A stretch of 37,432 nucleotides of DNA from positions 1-37,432 of IMG/VR virus record IMGVR_UViG_3300022187_000091; one strand, written 5' to 3'. This document shows positions 19,497 through 28,830 of this stretch, in pieces. Position numbers and translations under genes: made by a program. Numbering within the stretch: position 1 is the first letter of the stretch; each line of letters begins with the position of its first letter. A model generated the notes under the pieces. It did not search any database. It saw only the letters and a program-made list of their open reading frames with translations, and was not told where the DNA came from. Source of the stretch: a virus.

Positions 19497-19844
19497 ATGA
19501 GAACATTAAACGATTATTTTGTAACAGCAGAGATAGAAGACGTATCTACTGCATCTAGTACATTCGTACCAGTGCCTGACGGTGGACGAGTAATTAAAAT
19601 TATATCTGCACTACAAGGTGCTATTAGTGGTGGTGATGCTGCAGTTTCTTTTGAAATTGGTGGTACTGCTATTACTGGTGGTGGCATTACAGTTGCTAAC
19701 TCAGGTTCAGCAGCAGGTGATGTAGATTCAGCAGAACCAACAGCAGCTAATAGAGTTGAAGAAAATGGAACTATCGAAATGATTACAGATGGTGGTTCTA
19801 CAGGAACAGCTAAACTATTAGTAACATTTGTAATTAGGAGATAA
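19497..19844 (+). CDS. Putative capsid decoration protein
   Basis: 115 residues, beta-rich with Gly/Ala/Ser loops. RTLNDYFVTAEIEDVSTASS, VPVPDGGRVIKIISALQGAI and the closing GTAKLLVTFVIRR occur in a family that follows SU10-like capsid genes in many phages. By position and fold it may bind the outside of the capsid, but this is an inference. AAGGAG precedes ATG 19497. Confidence 0.7.
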   Translation: MRTLNDYFVTAEIEDVSTASSTFVPVPDGGRVIKIISALQGAISGGDAAVSFEIGGTAITGGGITVANSGSAAGDVDSAEPTAANRVEENGTIEMITDGGSTGTAKLLVTFVIRR

Positions 19845-19846
19845 GA

Positions 19847-20134
19847 ATGAGTAGTCCTAACTATGGTTTAAGAGTAACCAATACTCTTGTTAGAAGTGTT
19901 GGTGGTACATCTGCTCAATCAGCAGCTACTGACGCAAACACAGAGTATGTAAGAATAGTATCTGATACTGATGGTGTTCATATTGCTTTTGGTGCTAATC
20001 CAACAGCAACTACAAGCACAACCATATTAGGTGCATACGACCCTGAAATCTTTAAGATAGATGGTGGTATGAAAATCGCTGCAATTATTGCAAGTGGTTC
20101 AGGTAACATTTACATAGATGAGTTAAGCGAATGA
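19847..20134 (+). CDS. Small beta-rich virion protein
   Basis: 95 residues: SPNYGLRVTNTLVRSVGGTS, DANTEYVRIVSDTDGVHIAF, closing with AAIIASGSGNIYIDELSE. A single beta-sandwich domain, as in small head or decoration proteins encoded beside SU10-type capsid genes. It overlaps the next gene by four bases (ATGA). Exact role unknown. Confidence 0.65.
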   Translation: MSSPNYGLRVTNTLVRSVGGTSAQSAATDANTEYVRIVSDTDGVHIAFGANPTATTSTTILGAYDPEIFKIDGGMKIAAIIASGSGNIYIDELSE

Positions 20135-20430
20135 GAAGAAAGATAGGCAATGGTCAAACATTTCATTACCATGAACCTACTGGTGAGTTTGCTATAGAAC
20201 ACATCGAAAATATACAACCCCTTTTAGACCAAAATAAAAAACTACAAAATGAAGACCATAGTATACGAGACGAGTTTAGACTCTCTGCTCGTATACCTAT
20301 GACTGTAGTTTATGAATGGAAAAGACTATTTGGGGTTGATGTATATAAAAAAGACCATGCACAAGCAGTAAAAAAATTATTAAACAGTCCTGATTACAGG
20401 TATCTAAAGACAACTAATAGGCGCATATAA
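20131..20430 (+). CDS. Conserved protein between capsid and neck genes
   Basis: 99 residues. FHYHEPTGEFAIEHIENIQP, then IPMTVVYEWKRLFGVDVYKK and LLNSPDYRYLKTTNRRI. The ending D-Y-R-Y-L-(K/R)-T-T is common in small proteins of this position in podoviruses. It may be a head completion or tail-associated factor. Coupled by ATGA to the preceding gene and TAATG to the adaptor gene. Confidence 0.65.
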   Translation: MRRKIGNGQTFHYHEPTGEFAIEHIENIQPLLDQNKKLQNEDHSIRDEFRLSARIPMTVVYEWKRLFGVDVYKKDHAQAVKKLLNSPDYRYLKTTNRRI

Positions 20431-21056
20431 TGGCAATAACTAATTACTCAGAACTCAAATCAGCAATAGCTGACTGGTTAGATAGAACAGATTTAACTGA
20501 CCAAATACCTGACTTTATTACACTAGCAGAAGCTAGACATAAAAGAGATTTTAAAATCAGAAGAATGGAAACAAGAGTTACAGCAGATACTATAGCTGAT
20601 ACTGAGTATTACACATTACCTGCACAGTATGTTGCTATGCGTAATATACAACTAAATACTAATCCTAAAACATCTTTAGAATATTTAACACCTGAACAAA
20701 TGGACAGGATATATGCAGGAAGTAACAAAGGTAAACCTAAAGCATATACAATTATAGGTAATGATATACAACTAAGACCACTACCTGATAGCACATATGA
20801 AATAGAAATGTTGTATTACAAATACTTTACCCCATTATCGGATTCAGCACCTACCAATGATATGCTTACATATCATCCTGATGCTTATTTATATGCTTCA
20901 TTAGTAGAAGCAGAACCTTATTTACAAAACGATAAACGAATTCAAACATGGGCTAGTTTCTATGATAGAGCCAAAAAAGATATAATAGATTCTAATGAAA
21001 GAGATAGACACTCAGGTGTAGCACCAACTACACGTATTGATTATGGATTGTATTAA
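20430..21056 (+). CDS. Head-to-tail adaptor protein
   Basis: 208 residues. The pattern YSELKSAIADWLDRTDLTDQ, IPDFITLAEARHKRDFKIRR, TADTEYYTLPAQYVAMRNIQ (read without gaps for the last two) and LEYLTPEQMDRIYAGSNKGK is that of the SU10-type adaptor/T7 gp11-like family, which forms the ring below the portal and joins the tail. A helical bundle at both ends flanks a beta insertion. The gene order capsid, small proteins, adaptor supports it. Confidence 0.8.
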   Translation: MAITNYSELKSAIADWLDRTDLTDQIPDFITLAEARHKRDFKIRRMETRVTADTIADTEYYTLPAQYVAMRNIQLNTNPKTSLEYLTPEQMDRIYAGSNKGKPKAYTIIGNDIQLRPLPDSTYEIEMLYYKYFTPLSDSAPTNDMLTYHPDAYLYASLVEAEPYLQNDKRIQTWASFYDRAKKDIIDSNERDRHSGVAPTTRIDYGLY

Positions 21057-21247
21057 TGACTACATGGACAGAGCAATCCACAACTAGTACAGCTTGGGAA
21101 ATAGAGGGAACATTTTTTTTTAAAACAGAAGATGATTTATTGTTTTTTAAAACAGAAGATAATATTCTTTTTGAGCAAGAAAACATACCAGTATTAACAG
21201 TTGATGATTGGACAGTACAATCGACAACAGCAACCACATGGACATAA
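21056..21247 (+). CDS. Small Trp/Thr-rich repeat protein
   Basis: 63 residues with two internal duplications: TTWTEQSTTSTAWE at the start and DDWTVQSTTATTWT at the end, and FFFKTEDDLL/FFKTEDNILF in the middle. Such proteins occur before tail-fibre genes in marine phages; the role is unknown. TAATG coupling at the start, and the fibre gene begins right after the stop. Confidence 0.65.
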   Translation: MTTWTEQSTTSTAWEIEGTFFFKTEDDLLFFKTEDNILFEQENIPVLTVDDWTVQSTTATTWT

Positions 21248-22861
21248 ATGGCAAATAAGAAATTTTCAGAATTAACAGAAGTTACCACCCCTAATAGTGA
21301 GTCTATATTTGCTACAGCTTATGATGGGGATAACTTTAAAGTTACATTAACAAACATTGCTGCAAACATGCCGTCTATTACTACAACTGGCACAGTTACA
21401 GCTACAACATTTATTGGTAACGTCACAGGCAATGTTACAGGTTCAGTTACAGGTAACGCAGATACAGCTACAGCTTTAGCTACAGGTCGTACTATAGGTA
21501 TGACAGGTGATGTTACTTGGACTTCATCGTCATTCGATGGCACGGGGGATGTAACAGGTACAGCTTCTATAGGTACTGGTGTTATTGTTGATGCTGATGT
21601 CAATGCAAGTGCTGCAATAGATGCAAGTAAAATACATGATGGAACAGTTTCTAATACAGAATTTGGATATTTAAATGGTGTTTCTTCTGCAATACAAACG
21701 CAGATGGACACAAAGATTACAGCTAGTTCTACAGATACTCTAACCAATAAAACAATTAATACAGCTAGTAATACGATTACTATAGTAGAAGCAGACATAT
21801 CAGACCTTGGCTCATACATTACAGCATCTTCTACAGACACACTAACAAACAAGACATTTGATGCTAATGGAACAGGCAATAGTCTTTCTAATGTTGAGGT
21901 AGCAGATTTAGCATCAGGTGTTCTTGATACTGATATATCAACTGTTTCTGCATCTGATGATACACTAGCATCAGCAAAAGCAATTAAAACTTATGTCGAT
22001 GCACAAGTTACAGCACAAGACTTAGACTTCCAGGCAGATACAGGTGGTGCATTATCTATTGACCTAGATTCTGAAACACTAACCTTTACTGGTGGTACAG
22101 GTATAGATACAAGTGGTAGTGGTAATGCAGTTACTTTTGCGATTGATTCAACTGTTGCAACTTTATCAGGCACACAAACACTAACGAATAAAACAATCAA
22201 TAGTGCATCGAATACTATAACGATTACAGAATCAAACATATCTGATTTAGGAGCTTACATAACTGCAAGTTCAACTGACACTCTAACTAATAAGTCAGGA
22301 AGTAACAGTCAATGGACTAACGATGCAGGATATATTACAGCTTCATCAACAGATACACTTACCAATAAATCAGGTAATATCAGTCAATGGACAAATGATT
22401 CATCATACTTAACTGGCAACCAAACCATAACATTAAGTGGTGATGCTAGTGGTAGTGGTACAACAGCTATTACAGTTACAGTTGCAGATGATTCACACAA
22501 CCATATCATATCTAATGTCGATGGATTACAAACAGCATTAGATGGCAAAGTAGTAGAAACAGCTTCTACAGGTAGTGCTGAGATTCCTGCAGGTACAACA
22601 GGCGAAAGAGATGGTACACCTAGTGCAGGTTATTTAAGATTTAATACAACTGATTCATCATTTGAGGGCTACGATGGTAGTGCTTGGGGAAGTATTGGTG
22701 GAGGAGCATCAGCAGGTGGTGCTATCTATGAAAACACAGATGATATAACATCTGACTATACAATAACATCAGGCAGTAATGGATTTTCAGTTGGACCAAT
22801 GACAATAGCAAGTGGTGTAACAGTAACAGTTCCTAGTGGACAAAGGTGGGTAATACTATGA
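21248..22861 (+). CDS. Long tail fibre protein with repeats
   Basis: 537 residues. The N-terminal part (ANKKFSELTEVTTPNSESIF) resembles fibre attachment regions. The middle (about residues 155-385) is built of repeats of the form TASSTDTLTNKT with SNTITI and SDLGSYI, plus QWTNDAGY/QWTNDSSY, typical of trimeric fibre shafts. The C-terminal part has the fibre phrase GTTGERDGTPSAGYLRFNTT. It probably binds the host surface or carries the other fibre proteins. ATGA overlap with the following gene. Confidence 0.8.
   Translation: MANKKFSELTEVTTPNSESIFATAYDGDNFKVTLTNIAANMPSITTTGTVTATTFIGNVTGNVTGSVTGNADTATALATGRTIGMTGDVTWTSSSFDGTGDVTGTASIGTGVIVDADVNASAAIDASKIHDGTVSNTEFGYLNGVSSAIQTQMDTKITASSTDTLTNKTINTASNTITIVEADISDLGSYITASSTDTLTNKTFDANGTGNSLSNVEVADLASGVLDTDISTVSASDDTLASAKAIKTYVDAQVTAQDLDFQADTGGALSIDLDSETLTFTGGTGIDTSGSGNAVTFAIDSTVATLSGTQTLTNKTINSASNTITITESNISDLGAYITASSTDTLTNKSGSNSQWTNDAGYITASSTDTLTNKSGNISQWTNDSSYLTGNQTITLSGDASGSGTTAITVTVADDSHNHIISNVDGLQTALDGKVVETASTGSAEIPAGTTGERDGTPSAGYLRFNTTDSSFEGYDGSAWGSIGGGASAGGAIYENTDDITSDYTITSGSNGFSVGPMTIASGVTVTVPSGQRWVIL
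21717..22372 (+). repeat. Repeats encoding TASSTDTLTNK shaft units
   Basis: Four full units begin near 21717, 21819, 22258 and 22333, and a shortened one near 22180 (TNKTINSASNTITI). The codons differ between copies while the residues are kept, so the repeats are old and selected at protein level. Confidence 0.75.
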
Positions 22862-23829
22862 CATGTAAGCTAAACGCAGACACATCAGACGGATTAAAGA
22901 TAGTATCAGATACAAGTGGTGAAATAGACTTACAAATTGATGCTTCAACTAAAGTACACATGGCAAGTGATGGTAAATTAGGTATAGGAACTACAAGTCC
23001 TAGCAGCAAACTTACTGTTCAAGATTTTGGTAATGACGCTGCTCTTTATGTCGGTGGTGGTCTTAAAATGGACGATGGACCAGGAAATCCATGGTATTTA
23101 GGTAAAGGAATTTTAGGGTCTACAGGTTCAGAGTTTTTAATTGGTAATGGAAGTAATGAACTTTTAAGAATAGACCAAAGTGGTAATGTAGGTATAGGAA
23201 CTACCTCACCAACAGGTAGATTTACTGTTAAGCAAACAGGATTTGGAGCAACCAATACATTATTTGACAGCTCACATGGTACAACCCCACAAGGAATAGT
23301 TATAGATTTTAGTTCAGCTTCACCTGATAACAATTCACAAGCATTTTTAACATGCAGAGATTCTACTACTAATAGATTAGTAATACACTCAGATGGTGAT
23401 ATAGATAACCATGATAATAGTTATAGTGGTTTTTCAGATGTAAGATTAAAAGAACAAATTACTGATTCAGGTAGCCAATGGGAAGATATAAAAAATTTAA
23501 GAGTAAGAAAATTTAAGTTTAAACAAGATGTATCTGAAAAAGGTGATAGTGATGATTTATTAAGACTAGGTGTTATTGCACAAGAATTAGAATCATCAGG
23601 CATGAGTGGTCTCGTAAGCACAAAACCTGAAATTTTATGGACAGATGAAGATGAGTTACCTGTAGATGAAGATGGAAATCCAACTGTATCTGTGGGTGAT
23701 GTTAAATCAGAAGAAATTAAATCAGTTAAATATTCTATTTTATATATGAAATCAGTTAAAGCATTACAAGAAGCTATGGACAGGATTGAAACACTTGAAG
23801 CAAAAGTAACAGCATTGGAGAATAATTAA
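22858..23829 (+). CDS. Tail spike or fibre with S74 self-cleaving chaperone domain
   Basis: About 323 residues. The front part has two LGIGTTSPSSKLTV/VGIGTTSPTGRFTV fibre motifs. The C-terminal 130 residues are a Peptidase_S74 intramolecular chaperone: SDVRLKEQ with the catalytic Ser at about residue 193, LRLGVIAQELESSGM and a final coiled coil (KALQEAMDRIETLEAKVTAL). This domain trimerises the fibre and then cuts itself off. I use ATG 22858, which overlaps the previous stop (ATGA), not the GTG at 22846. Confidence 0.85.
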   Translation: MTCKLNADTSDGLKIVSDTSGEIDLQIDASTKVHMASDGKLGIGTTSPSSKLTVQDFGNDAALYVGGGLKMDDGPGNPWYLGKGILGSTGSEFLIGNGSNELLRIDQSGNVGIGTTSPTGRFTVKQTGFGATNTLFDSSHGTTPQGIVIDFSSASPDNNSQAFLTCRDSTTNRLVIHSDGDIDNHDNSYSGFSDVRLKEQITDSGSQWEDIKNLRVRKFKFKQDVSEKGDSDDLLRLGVIAQELESSGMSGLVSTKPEILWTDEDELPVDEDGNPTVSVGDVKSEEIKSVKYSILYMKSVKALQEAMDRIETLEAKVTALENN

Positions 23830-24950
23830 TGGCTCTCACTTTACATGGTACAGTATCAGATAACACAGTAGCTTTAGATAGAAAGACTGCTACTCCATTG
23901 ATTATAAATGGCGATATGGCTATAGCTCAAAGAGGTACTTCTGTTACAGGTGTTACAGGTTCAGGGTCTCCTGTTGTAATTGATAGATTTAGAAATGTTA
24001 TATCTAGTTTAGGAACTTGGACTGTAAGTCAGTCTACTGATGTTCCAACAGGTCAGGGCTTTACAAATTCATTTAAAATGGATTGTACAACAGCAGAAAC
24101 TTCACCATCAGCATCATCTTATAATACCCTTTCACATAGATTTGAAGGTCAAAATTTACAAATGCTAAAAAAAGGCACGTCTAGTGCTGAAAGTGTAACT
24201 GTATCCTTTTGGGTTAAGGCAACAAAAACAGGAACAAATATTGTTGAGTTATATGACCAAGATAATGCTAGACAAATATCACAAGCATACACAATAGATA
24301 GTGCAAACACATGGGAAAAGAAAGTATTGTCTTTTGCAGGTGATACTACAGGTGCATTAGATAATGACAATGCTTTTAGTATGCAAATACAATTTTGGTT
24401 AGGTGCAGGTAGTGATAGAACATCTGGCACTTTGAACACAAGTTGGGCATCAATAACAAATGCAAACAGGGTAGTAGGTCAAGTTAATCATGCAGACAGC
24501 ACATCTAATGATTGGTACATAACAGGTGTTCAACTAGAAGTAGGAACATTTGACAGCAACAGCATACCACCATTTCAGTTTGAAGATAGAGCAACAAGTC
24601 TAGCTAGATGTCAAAGGTATTTTCAGATACAGGTTTCAGGTTCTACAGGTTCAGGTTATGCTAATGGTTCTTTTAGAACAAACAATAATGCACAAATAAC
24701 ACATCATTTTAGAACTGAAATGAGAGCAAACCCAACTTGTACACAAATAGCAGGTAGCAATATGATTGCACATGATACTGCTGATGGAAACAACATTACA
24801 ATAACTAGCATTGACAGTTTATTATATAATTCAAATGGTGGGGCAATTATTGCATATAACTTATCAGGCACATCTGCAGCTGCAGGTGATGGTTGTTGGA
24901 TATATAATACAGGTTCTACACCAGGTATTACATTTGATTCGGAGTTATAA
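23829..24950 (+). CDS. Tail fibre protein with carbohydrate-binding-like domain
   Basis: 373 residues. LIINGDMAIAQRGTSVTGVT, FEGQNLQMLKKGTSSAESVT, SFWVKATKTGTNIVELYD and WYITGVQLEVGT follow a family of marine phage fibre proteins whose middle is a jelly-roll like carbohydrate-binding modules. The conserved CQRYFQ stretch and a variable C-terminal tip follow. It probably contributes to receptor binding. TAATG coupling to the small gene after it. Confidence 0.75.
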   Translation: MALTLHGTVSDNTVALDRKTATPLIINGDMAIAQRGTSVTGVTGSGSPVVIDRFRNVISSLGTWTVSQSTDVPTGQGFTNSFKMDCTTAETSPSASSYNTLSHRFEGQNLQMLKKGTSSAESVTVSFWVKATKTGTNIVELYDQDNARQISQAYTIDSANTWEKKVLSFAGDTTGALDNDNAFSMQIQFWLGAGSDRTSGTLNTSWASITNANRVVGQVNHADSTSNDWYITGVQLEVGTFDSNSIPPFQFEDRATSLARCQRYFQIQVSGSTGSGYANGSFRTNNNAQITHHFRTEMRANPTCTQIAGSNMIAHDTADGNNITITSIDSLLYNSNGGAIIAYNLSGTSAAAGDGCWIYNTGSTPGITFDSEL

Positions 24951-25120
24951 TGGAAGTTACATCAGCACAATATACATTAAATATTTTAGGACAAAATGGT
25001 GGCATAAAAGCAACAATAAATGGTGTTGTATGTCATGTACCAATAGACACAGCAAACACACACTACCAAGCAATTCAAGAATGGGTTGCCGAGGGTAATA
25101 CAATACAGGAAGCAGATTAA
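24950..25120 (+). CDS. Small fibre-associated protein 1
   Basis: A 56-residue frame, coupled to its neighbours at both ends by TAATG. It reads TSAQYTLNILGQNGGIKATI, a histidine-containing middle, then YQAIQEWVAEGNTIQEAD. The ending, A-I-Q-x-W-V-A-E-G-N-T-I-x-x-A-D, is typical of tiny proteins placed after phage fibre genes and often annotated as fibre chaperones. Function inferred from position. Confidence 0.65.
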   Translation: MEVTSAQYTLNILGQNGGIKATINGVVCHVPIDTANTHYQAIQEWVAEGNTIQEAD

Positions 25121-25650
25121 TGGCTAGTATAAAACTAACAGGTGATACTTCAGGTGAAATAACAATCTCAGCTCCAGCTGTAGCAGGAACTAATACTCTT
25201 ACTTTACCTGCTGAGACAGGCACAGTTGGAATTGTTGGACCTACATTTAGTGCTTATCTATCATCAGCACAAAGTATTAGTTCTAGTACATCTACTAAAT
25301 TAACATTTAACACAGAAGAGTTTGATACTAATTCTAATTATGATAATGCTACTAACTATCGTTTTACTCCAACAATTGCTGGATACTATCAAATAAATGC
25401 TATCGGAAGAGCATCTGGAACATCAGTAACTACTGCATTAATAGACTTATTTAAAAATGGGTCTGTTTTACGTCAATTAGCATCTAGTAGAGATAGCACA
25501 TCATCTAGTCAAACATTAAGTGGTTCTGCTTTAGTGCAGATGAATGGCACAACAGATTATTTAGAAATATATGGAACTATTACAGGAACAAGTCCTTCAT
25601 TTTTAGCAACACATACTAATTTTTCAGGATTTTTAGTGAGAACATCATAA
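25120..25650 (+). CDS. Tail fibre tip with C1q-like jelly roll
   Basis: 176 residues. The first 38 residues (ASIKLTGDTSGEITISAPAV, then GTNTLTLPAETGTVGIV) are a fibre lead often found in marine phages. Residues 40-176 are a C1q/TNF-like domain: PTFSAYLSSAQSISSSTSTK, FTPTIAGYYQINAIGRASGT and FLATHTNFSGFLVRTS. Such trimeric tips bind host surface sugars or proteins. Coupled to both neighbours by TAATG. Confidence 0.75.
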   Translation: MASIKLTGDTSGEITISAPAVAGTNTLTLPAETGTVGIVGPTFSAYLSSAQSISSSTSTKLTFNTEEFDTNSNYDNATNYRFTPTIAGYYQINAIGRASGTSVTTALIDLFKNGSVLRQLASSRDSTSSSQTLSGSALVQMNGTTDYLEIYGTITGTSPSFLATHTNFSGFLVRTS

Positions 25651-25814
25651 TGACACTATACGAAAAAATATTAAAAATCAGGTCAAACTTAACAGTAGAT
25701 GATTTTGATTATGATACAGGAACTATCAAATTACAAAATGATGGTAATGGTGATTATATAGCTGAATGGAATCACCCAACTGAAACACAACCAACAGCAG
25801 AGGAACTAGCATAA
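25650..25814 (+). CDS. Small fibre-associated protein 2
   Basis: A 54-residue acidic frame, TLYEKILKIRSNLTVDDFDY, then GTIKLQNDGNGDYIAEWNHP and TQPTAEEL. The second half is a well-known motif of small proteins beside phage fibre genes. TAATG coupled at both ends. Perhaps a chaperone or a bound accessory of the fibre before or after it. Confidence 0.65.
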   Translation: MTLYEKILKIRSNLTVDDFDYDTGTIKLQNDGNGDYIAEWNHPTETQPTAEELA

Positions 25815-26554
25815 TGGGATTAGAAACAGGAACATATATAGATAGTCTTAATACCTCAAATCCAGGGGCAACTGATTCTGTTGCTCAAGGTGATGACCAT
25901 TTAAGACTTATCAAATCAACAATAAAAAATACATTCCCCAATATAACAGGGGCAATGACAGCAACACACACAGAATTAAATTTACTTGATGGTTGTACGG
26001 CAAATACCACAGAACTTAACTATGTAGATGTAGCAACACTTGGTACAGCAGAAGCATTAAAAGCCCTAACTGTAGATGCTAATTTAGATGTAACAGGTAT
26101 AAGAAATCTAACAGTTACAGGAGACGTTACTAATGCAAGTGGTACATTAACAACATTACAAGCTGTATATCCTGTAGGTTCTATTTATATTAATGCAGCA
26201 GTATCAACTAACCCTGGAACATTACTAGGTTTTGGTACATGGGTTGCTTTTGGTACAGGTCGTACTATGGTAGGTATTGATGCTGCACAAACAGAATTTG
26301 ACACACTAGAAGAAACAGGTGGTGCTAAAACACATACACTAAGCACATCTGAGATACCATCTCATACCCATACAACAGCTTCAAATAATTCAGGGGCTAA
26401 CAATAACCTACATCATAGTAATAATTCTTTTGTAGCAGTAGGTGATGGAACTAGCAATACAGCAACAGTTACAAGTAATGCAACTGGTAGCGGTTCTGCC
26501 CACAACAACTTACAACCATATATCGTTGTATATATGTGGAAAAGGACTGCATAG
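25814..26554 (+). CDS. Tail fibre/collar-type protein with HxH motif
   Basis: 246 residues. The start GLETGTYIDSLNTSNPGATD, then AQGDDHLRLIKSTIKNTFPN is a common fibre N-terminus. The C-terminal half begins YPVGSIYINAAVSTNPGTLL, continues GFGTWVAFGTGRTMVGID and contains SEIPSHTHT and HNNLQPYIVVYMWKRTA, as in T4 short-fibre/gp10-like tips and phage collar domains. The HxH pair in such trimers holds a metal ion in T4 fibres. Probably a receptor-binding protein. Confidence 0.8.
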   Translation: MGLETGTYIDSLNTSNPGATDSVAQGDDHLRLIKSTIKNTFPNITGAMTATHTELNLLDGCTANTTELNYVDVATLGTAEALKALTVDANLDVTGIRNLTVTGDVTNASGTLTTLQAVYPVGSIYINAAVSTNPGTLLGFGTWVAFGTGRTMVGIDAAQTEFDTLEETGGAKTHTLSTSEIPSHTHTTASNNSGANNNLHHSNNSFVAVGDGTSNTATVTSNATGSGSAHNNLQPYIVVYMWKRTA

Positions 26555-28099
26555 ATGCCTACATTTGTAGCACCTGCCCCAAAGGGCATGATAAAGGATA
26601 CAAACAATACTGTACTCCCACCTGAGTTTTATTCACATGCAAGTAATATAAGGTTTACTGATAATGCAGGAAAGAAAATCAAAGGACATGATGCAGTATT
26701 TGGCACACCTACAGTAGCTCCATACTTTGTATTGAATTGGTCTAATAACACAGCATCATATTGGTTTTATGGTGGAGCAACAAAAATATATAGAACTGAT
26801 GGTACTACTCATACAGACGTTACAAGGACTTCAGGTGGCGATTATGCCACTAATTTAACTACAATAGGTAATTGGACAGGAACTGTCTATAATGGGCTTC
26901 CTATCCTTTGTAATGGGGTAGATGACCCACAAGCACTATCTAATACAGGTTCTAGTAACTTTGTAGATTTACCTAACTGGGCAGCAAGTACAACTTGTAA
27001 AACCATAAAAGCATTTGGTAACTATCTAATGGCACTTAATCTTACTGAAAGTGGAACAGAATATCCTAACAAAGTAAGGTGGGGTGATGCAGCAGAGAAC
27101 TTTAGTTTTCCATCTACATGGACTGCAGGTGCAACTAATGATGCAGGTGAAGTTACCATAGGTGATGAATCAGACTTTATTGTTGATGGTCTAGCACTTA
27201 AACAATCGTTTGTAATATACAAAGAAAACTCTACATGGATAGCTAACTATATTGGTGGTAATCTTGTATTTAGTTTCCAAAAACTATTTAACGATACAGG
27301 TGTACTAAGCAGAAATTGCGTAGCTGAATTTGAGGGTAGACATTTTGTAGTTACTCAAGGGGATTTAGTGGTACACGATGCTGTAAGAAAACAATCGGTA
27401 GCTACTGATTTAATTAAAAAAGAATTATTTGATGATATAAATGATGCATATTATAATCTCACTTTTGTTGCACATAACGTACAGCAAACAGAAATGTGGG
27501 TATGCTATCCTAGTATAGGGTCGCAATATTGTAATAAAGCATTAATTTATAACTATGTTAACAACTCATTTACTTTTCGTGATTTGCCTGATATTTATCA
27601 CATTGGTTCTGGAATTGTAGACCCTGGTGCTACATCCATAACTTGGAACACACAGACAGCTACATGGACAACTTACGATGGAATATGGGGCGAGAGAACC
27701 TATAATCCTACAGAAAGAAGTATATTGATGGCAGGTGTTGCAGATACTAAATTGTATCGTGGTGATTTTGGCAGACAGTTCGATGGTGAAAACTATATAT
27801 CTACACTAGAAAGAAAAGGATTAACCTTAGATGGTAATACCAATACTGTTAAACAAGTCAGAAAGCTAACCCCTAAAGTAGGTGGTTCAGGACAAGTTGT
27901 TATATCAGTTGGAAGTTCAATGTCACCTAATGGTACATACACTTATACAGCAGGACAAAACTTTGACCCAACACAAAACAACAAAGTAGATTGTAGGTCA
28001 ACAGGTAAATACATCGCAGTAAGATTTCAACACACAGACAACAGTCCATTTGAACTTAATGGTTACGATTTAGAGTATGAAGTTATAGGGGAAAGATAA
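26555..28099 (+). CDS. Tail nozzle/stabilisation protein
   Basis: 514 residues, nearly all beta. The start PTFVAPAPKGMIKDTNNTVL, LPPEFYSHASNIRFTDNAGK and later TWIANYIGGNLVFSFQKL and RHFVVTQGDLVVHDAVR show repeated blades, as expected for the propeller-like tail proteins of podoviruses (P22 gp10, T7 gp12 type). It probably forms the lower tail tube below the adaptor ring. Length and position agree. Confidence 0.7.
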   Translation: MPTFVAPAPKGMIKDTNNTVLPPEFYSHASNIRFTDNAGKKIKGHDAVFGTPTVAPYFVLNWSNNTASYWFYGGATKIYRTDGTTHTDVTRTSGGDYATNLTTIGNWTGTVYNGLPILCNGVDDPQALSNTGSSNFVDLPNWAASTTCKTIKAFGNYLMALNLTESGTEYPNKVRWGDAAENFSFPSTWTAGATNDAGEVTIGDESDFIVDGLALKQSFVIYKENSTWIANYIGGNLVFSFQKLFNDTGVLSRNCVAEFEGRHFVVTQGDLVVHDAVRKQSVATDLIKKELFDDINDAYYNLTFVAHNVQQTEMWVCYPSIGSQYCNKALIYNYVNNSFTFRDLPDIYHIGSGIVDPGATSITWNTQTATWTTYDGIWGERTYNPTERSILMAGVADTKLYRGDFGRQFDGENYISTLERKGLTLDGNTNTVKQVRKLTPKVGGSGQVVISVGSSMSPNGTYTYTAGQNFDPTQNNKVDCRSTGKYIAVRFQHTDNSPFELNGYDLEYEVIGER

Positions 28100-28821
28100 T
28101 GGCACAAGCTCCTAAGTATGTACCTAATCCTGTACCTGCTAACTCAGAAGATTTACCTAGATATATATTTGAAGAACTTACTAAGCTACAAGGAGCATTA
28201 CAAGAAAACCCTATAGCATTTATAGAAGAAAAGAATGTTGAACCTAGCAGAGTAAAGCAAGGTGATATCGCTTATGCTGATGGGACTAACTGGAATCCAG
28301 GACAAGGTGAAAACCTATATTACTATGATGGTACTGTATGGAGAGCATTTGCAGGTGGTAGTGGTGCAGGAGACTTTGGTTTCTTTTATGATACAACTGA
28401 CCAAACACCAACATTAGTAAATACAGCTTATGCAATAACATTTGACAGTTCAGGTGATAAACAAGGTATAAGCATTGATGGTACAGATGCAAGTAAACTT
28501 AACTTTACCCATACAGGTAAATACTATATTAGTTTTCATGCGACCTTATCATCTAATAGTGCTAGTACAAAAACTGTATATTTTTTTCCAAAGATAAATG
28601 GAGTAACTAGTGCTCAATCTACAGCCATTTCTACACTACATGAGAATGGGCAGAAGAAAATTGTATCTAGGAATGGAATATTTAATATAACAGCAGGACA
28701 ATACTTACAAGCATTTTGGGCATCAAGTAGTACAGATGTAGAATTACAACATAATGCAGCTACAGCATTTGCCCCCGAAACCCCATCTGTTACACTTAGT
28801 ATAGTACAAGTAAGTCAATAG
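28099..28821 (+). CDS. Minor tail protein with C1q-like C-terminus
   Basis: 240 residues. The N-terminus (NSEDLPRYIFEELTKLQGAL) is a common anchor helix in proteins that bind podovirus tails. The centre holds a YYYDGTVWRAF fibre motif and a Gly-rich hinge. Residues 95-240 resemble a C1q/jelly-roll domain (FTHTGKYYISFHATLSSNSA, then PSVTLSIVQVSQ). It may be the adaptor carrying the fibres or another receptor-binding protein. TAATG overlap at the start. Confidence 0.65.
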   Translation: MAQAPKYVPNPVPANSEDLPRYIFEELTKLQGALQENPIAFIEEKNVEPSRVKQGDIAYADGTNWNPGQGENLYYYDGTVWRAFAGGSGAGDFGFFYDTTDQTPTLVNTAYAITFDSSGDKQGISIDGTDASKLNFTHTGKYYISFHATLSSNSASTKTVYFFPKINGVTSAQSTAISTLHENGQKKIVSRNGIFNITAGQYLQAFWASSSTDVELQHNAATAFAPETPSVTLSIVQVSQ

Positions 28822-28830
28822 GAGAAATAA

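Noticed and set aside
21319-21879. Long open frame antisense to the first fibre gene
   Set aside because: It mirrors the Thr/Ala/Val repeats of the fibre gene, has no ribosome site or coupling, and gives a low-complexity protein; a shadow of the real gene.
21056-26554. Diversity-generating retroelement acting on the fibre genes
   Set aside because: No reverse transcriptase gene or template repeat is visible; the fibre repeats are protein-level repeats with differing codons.
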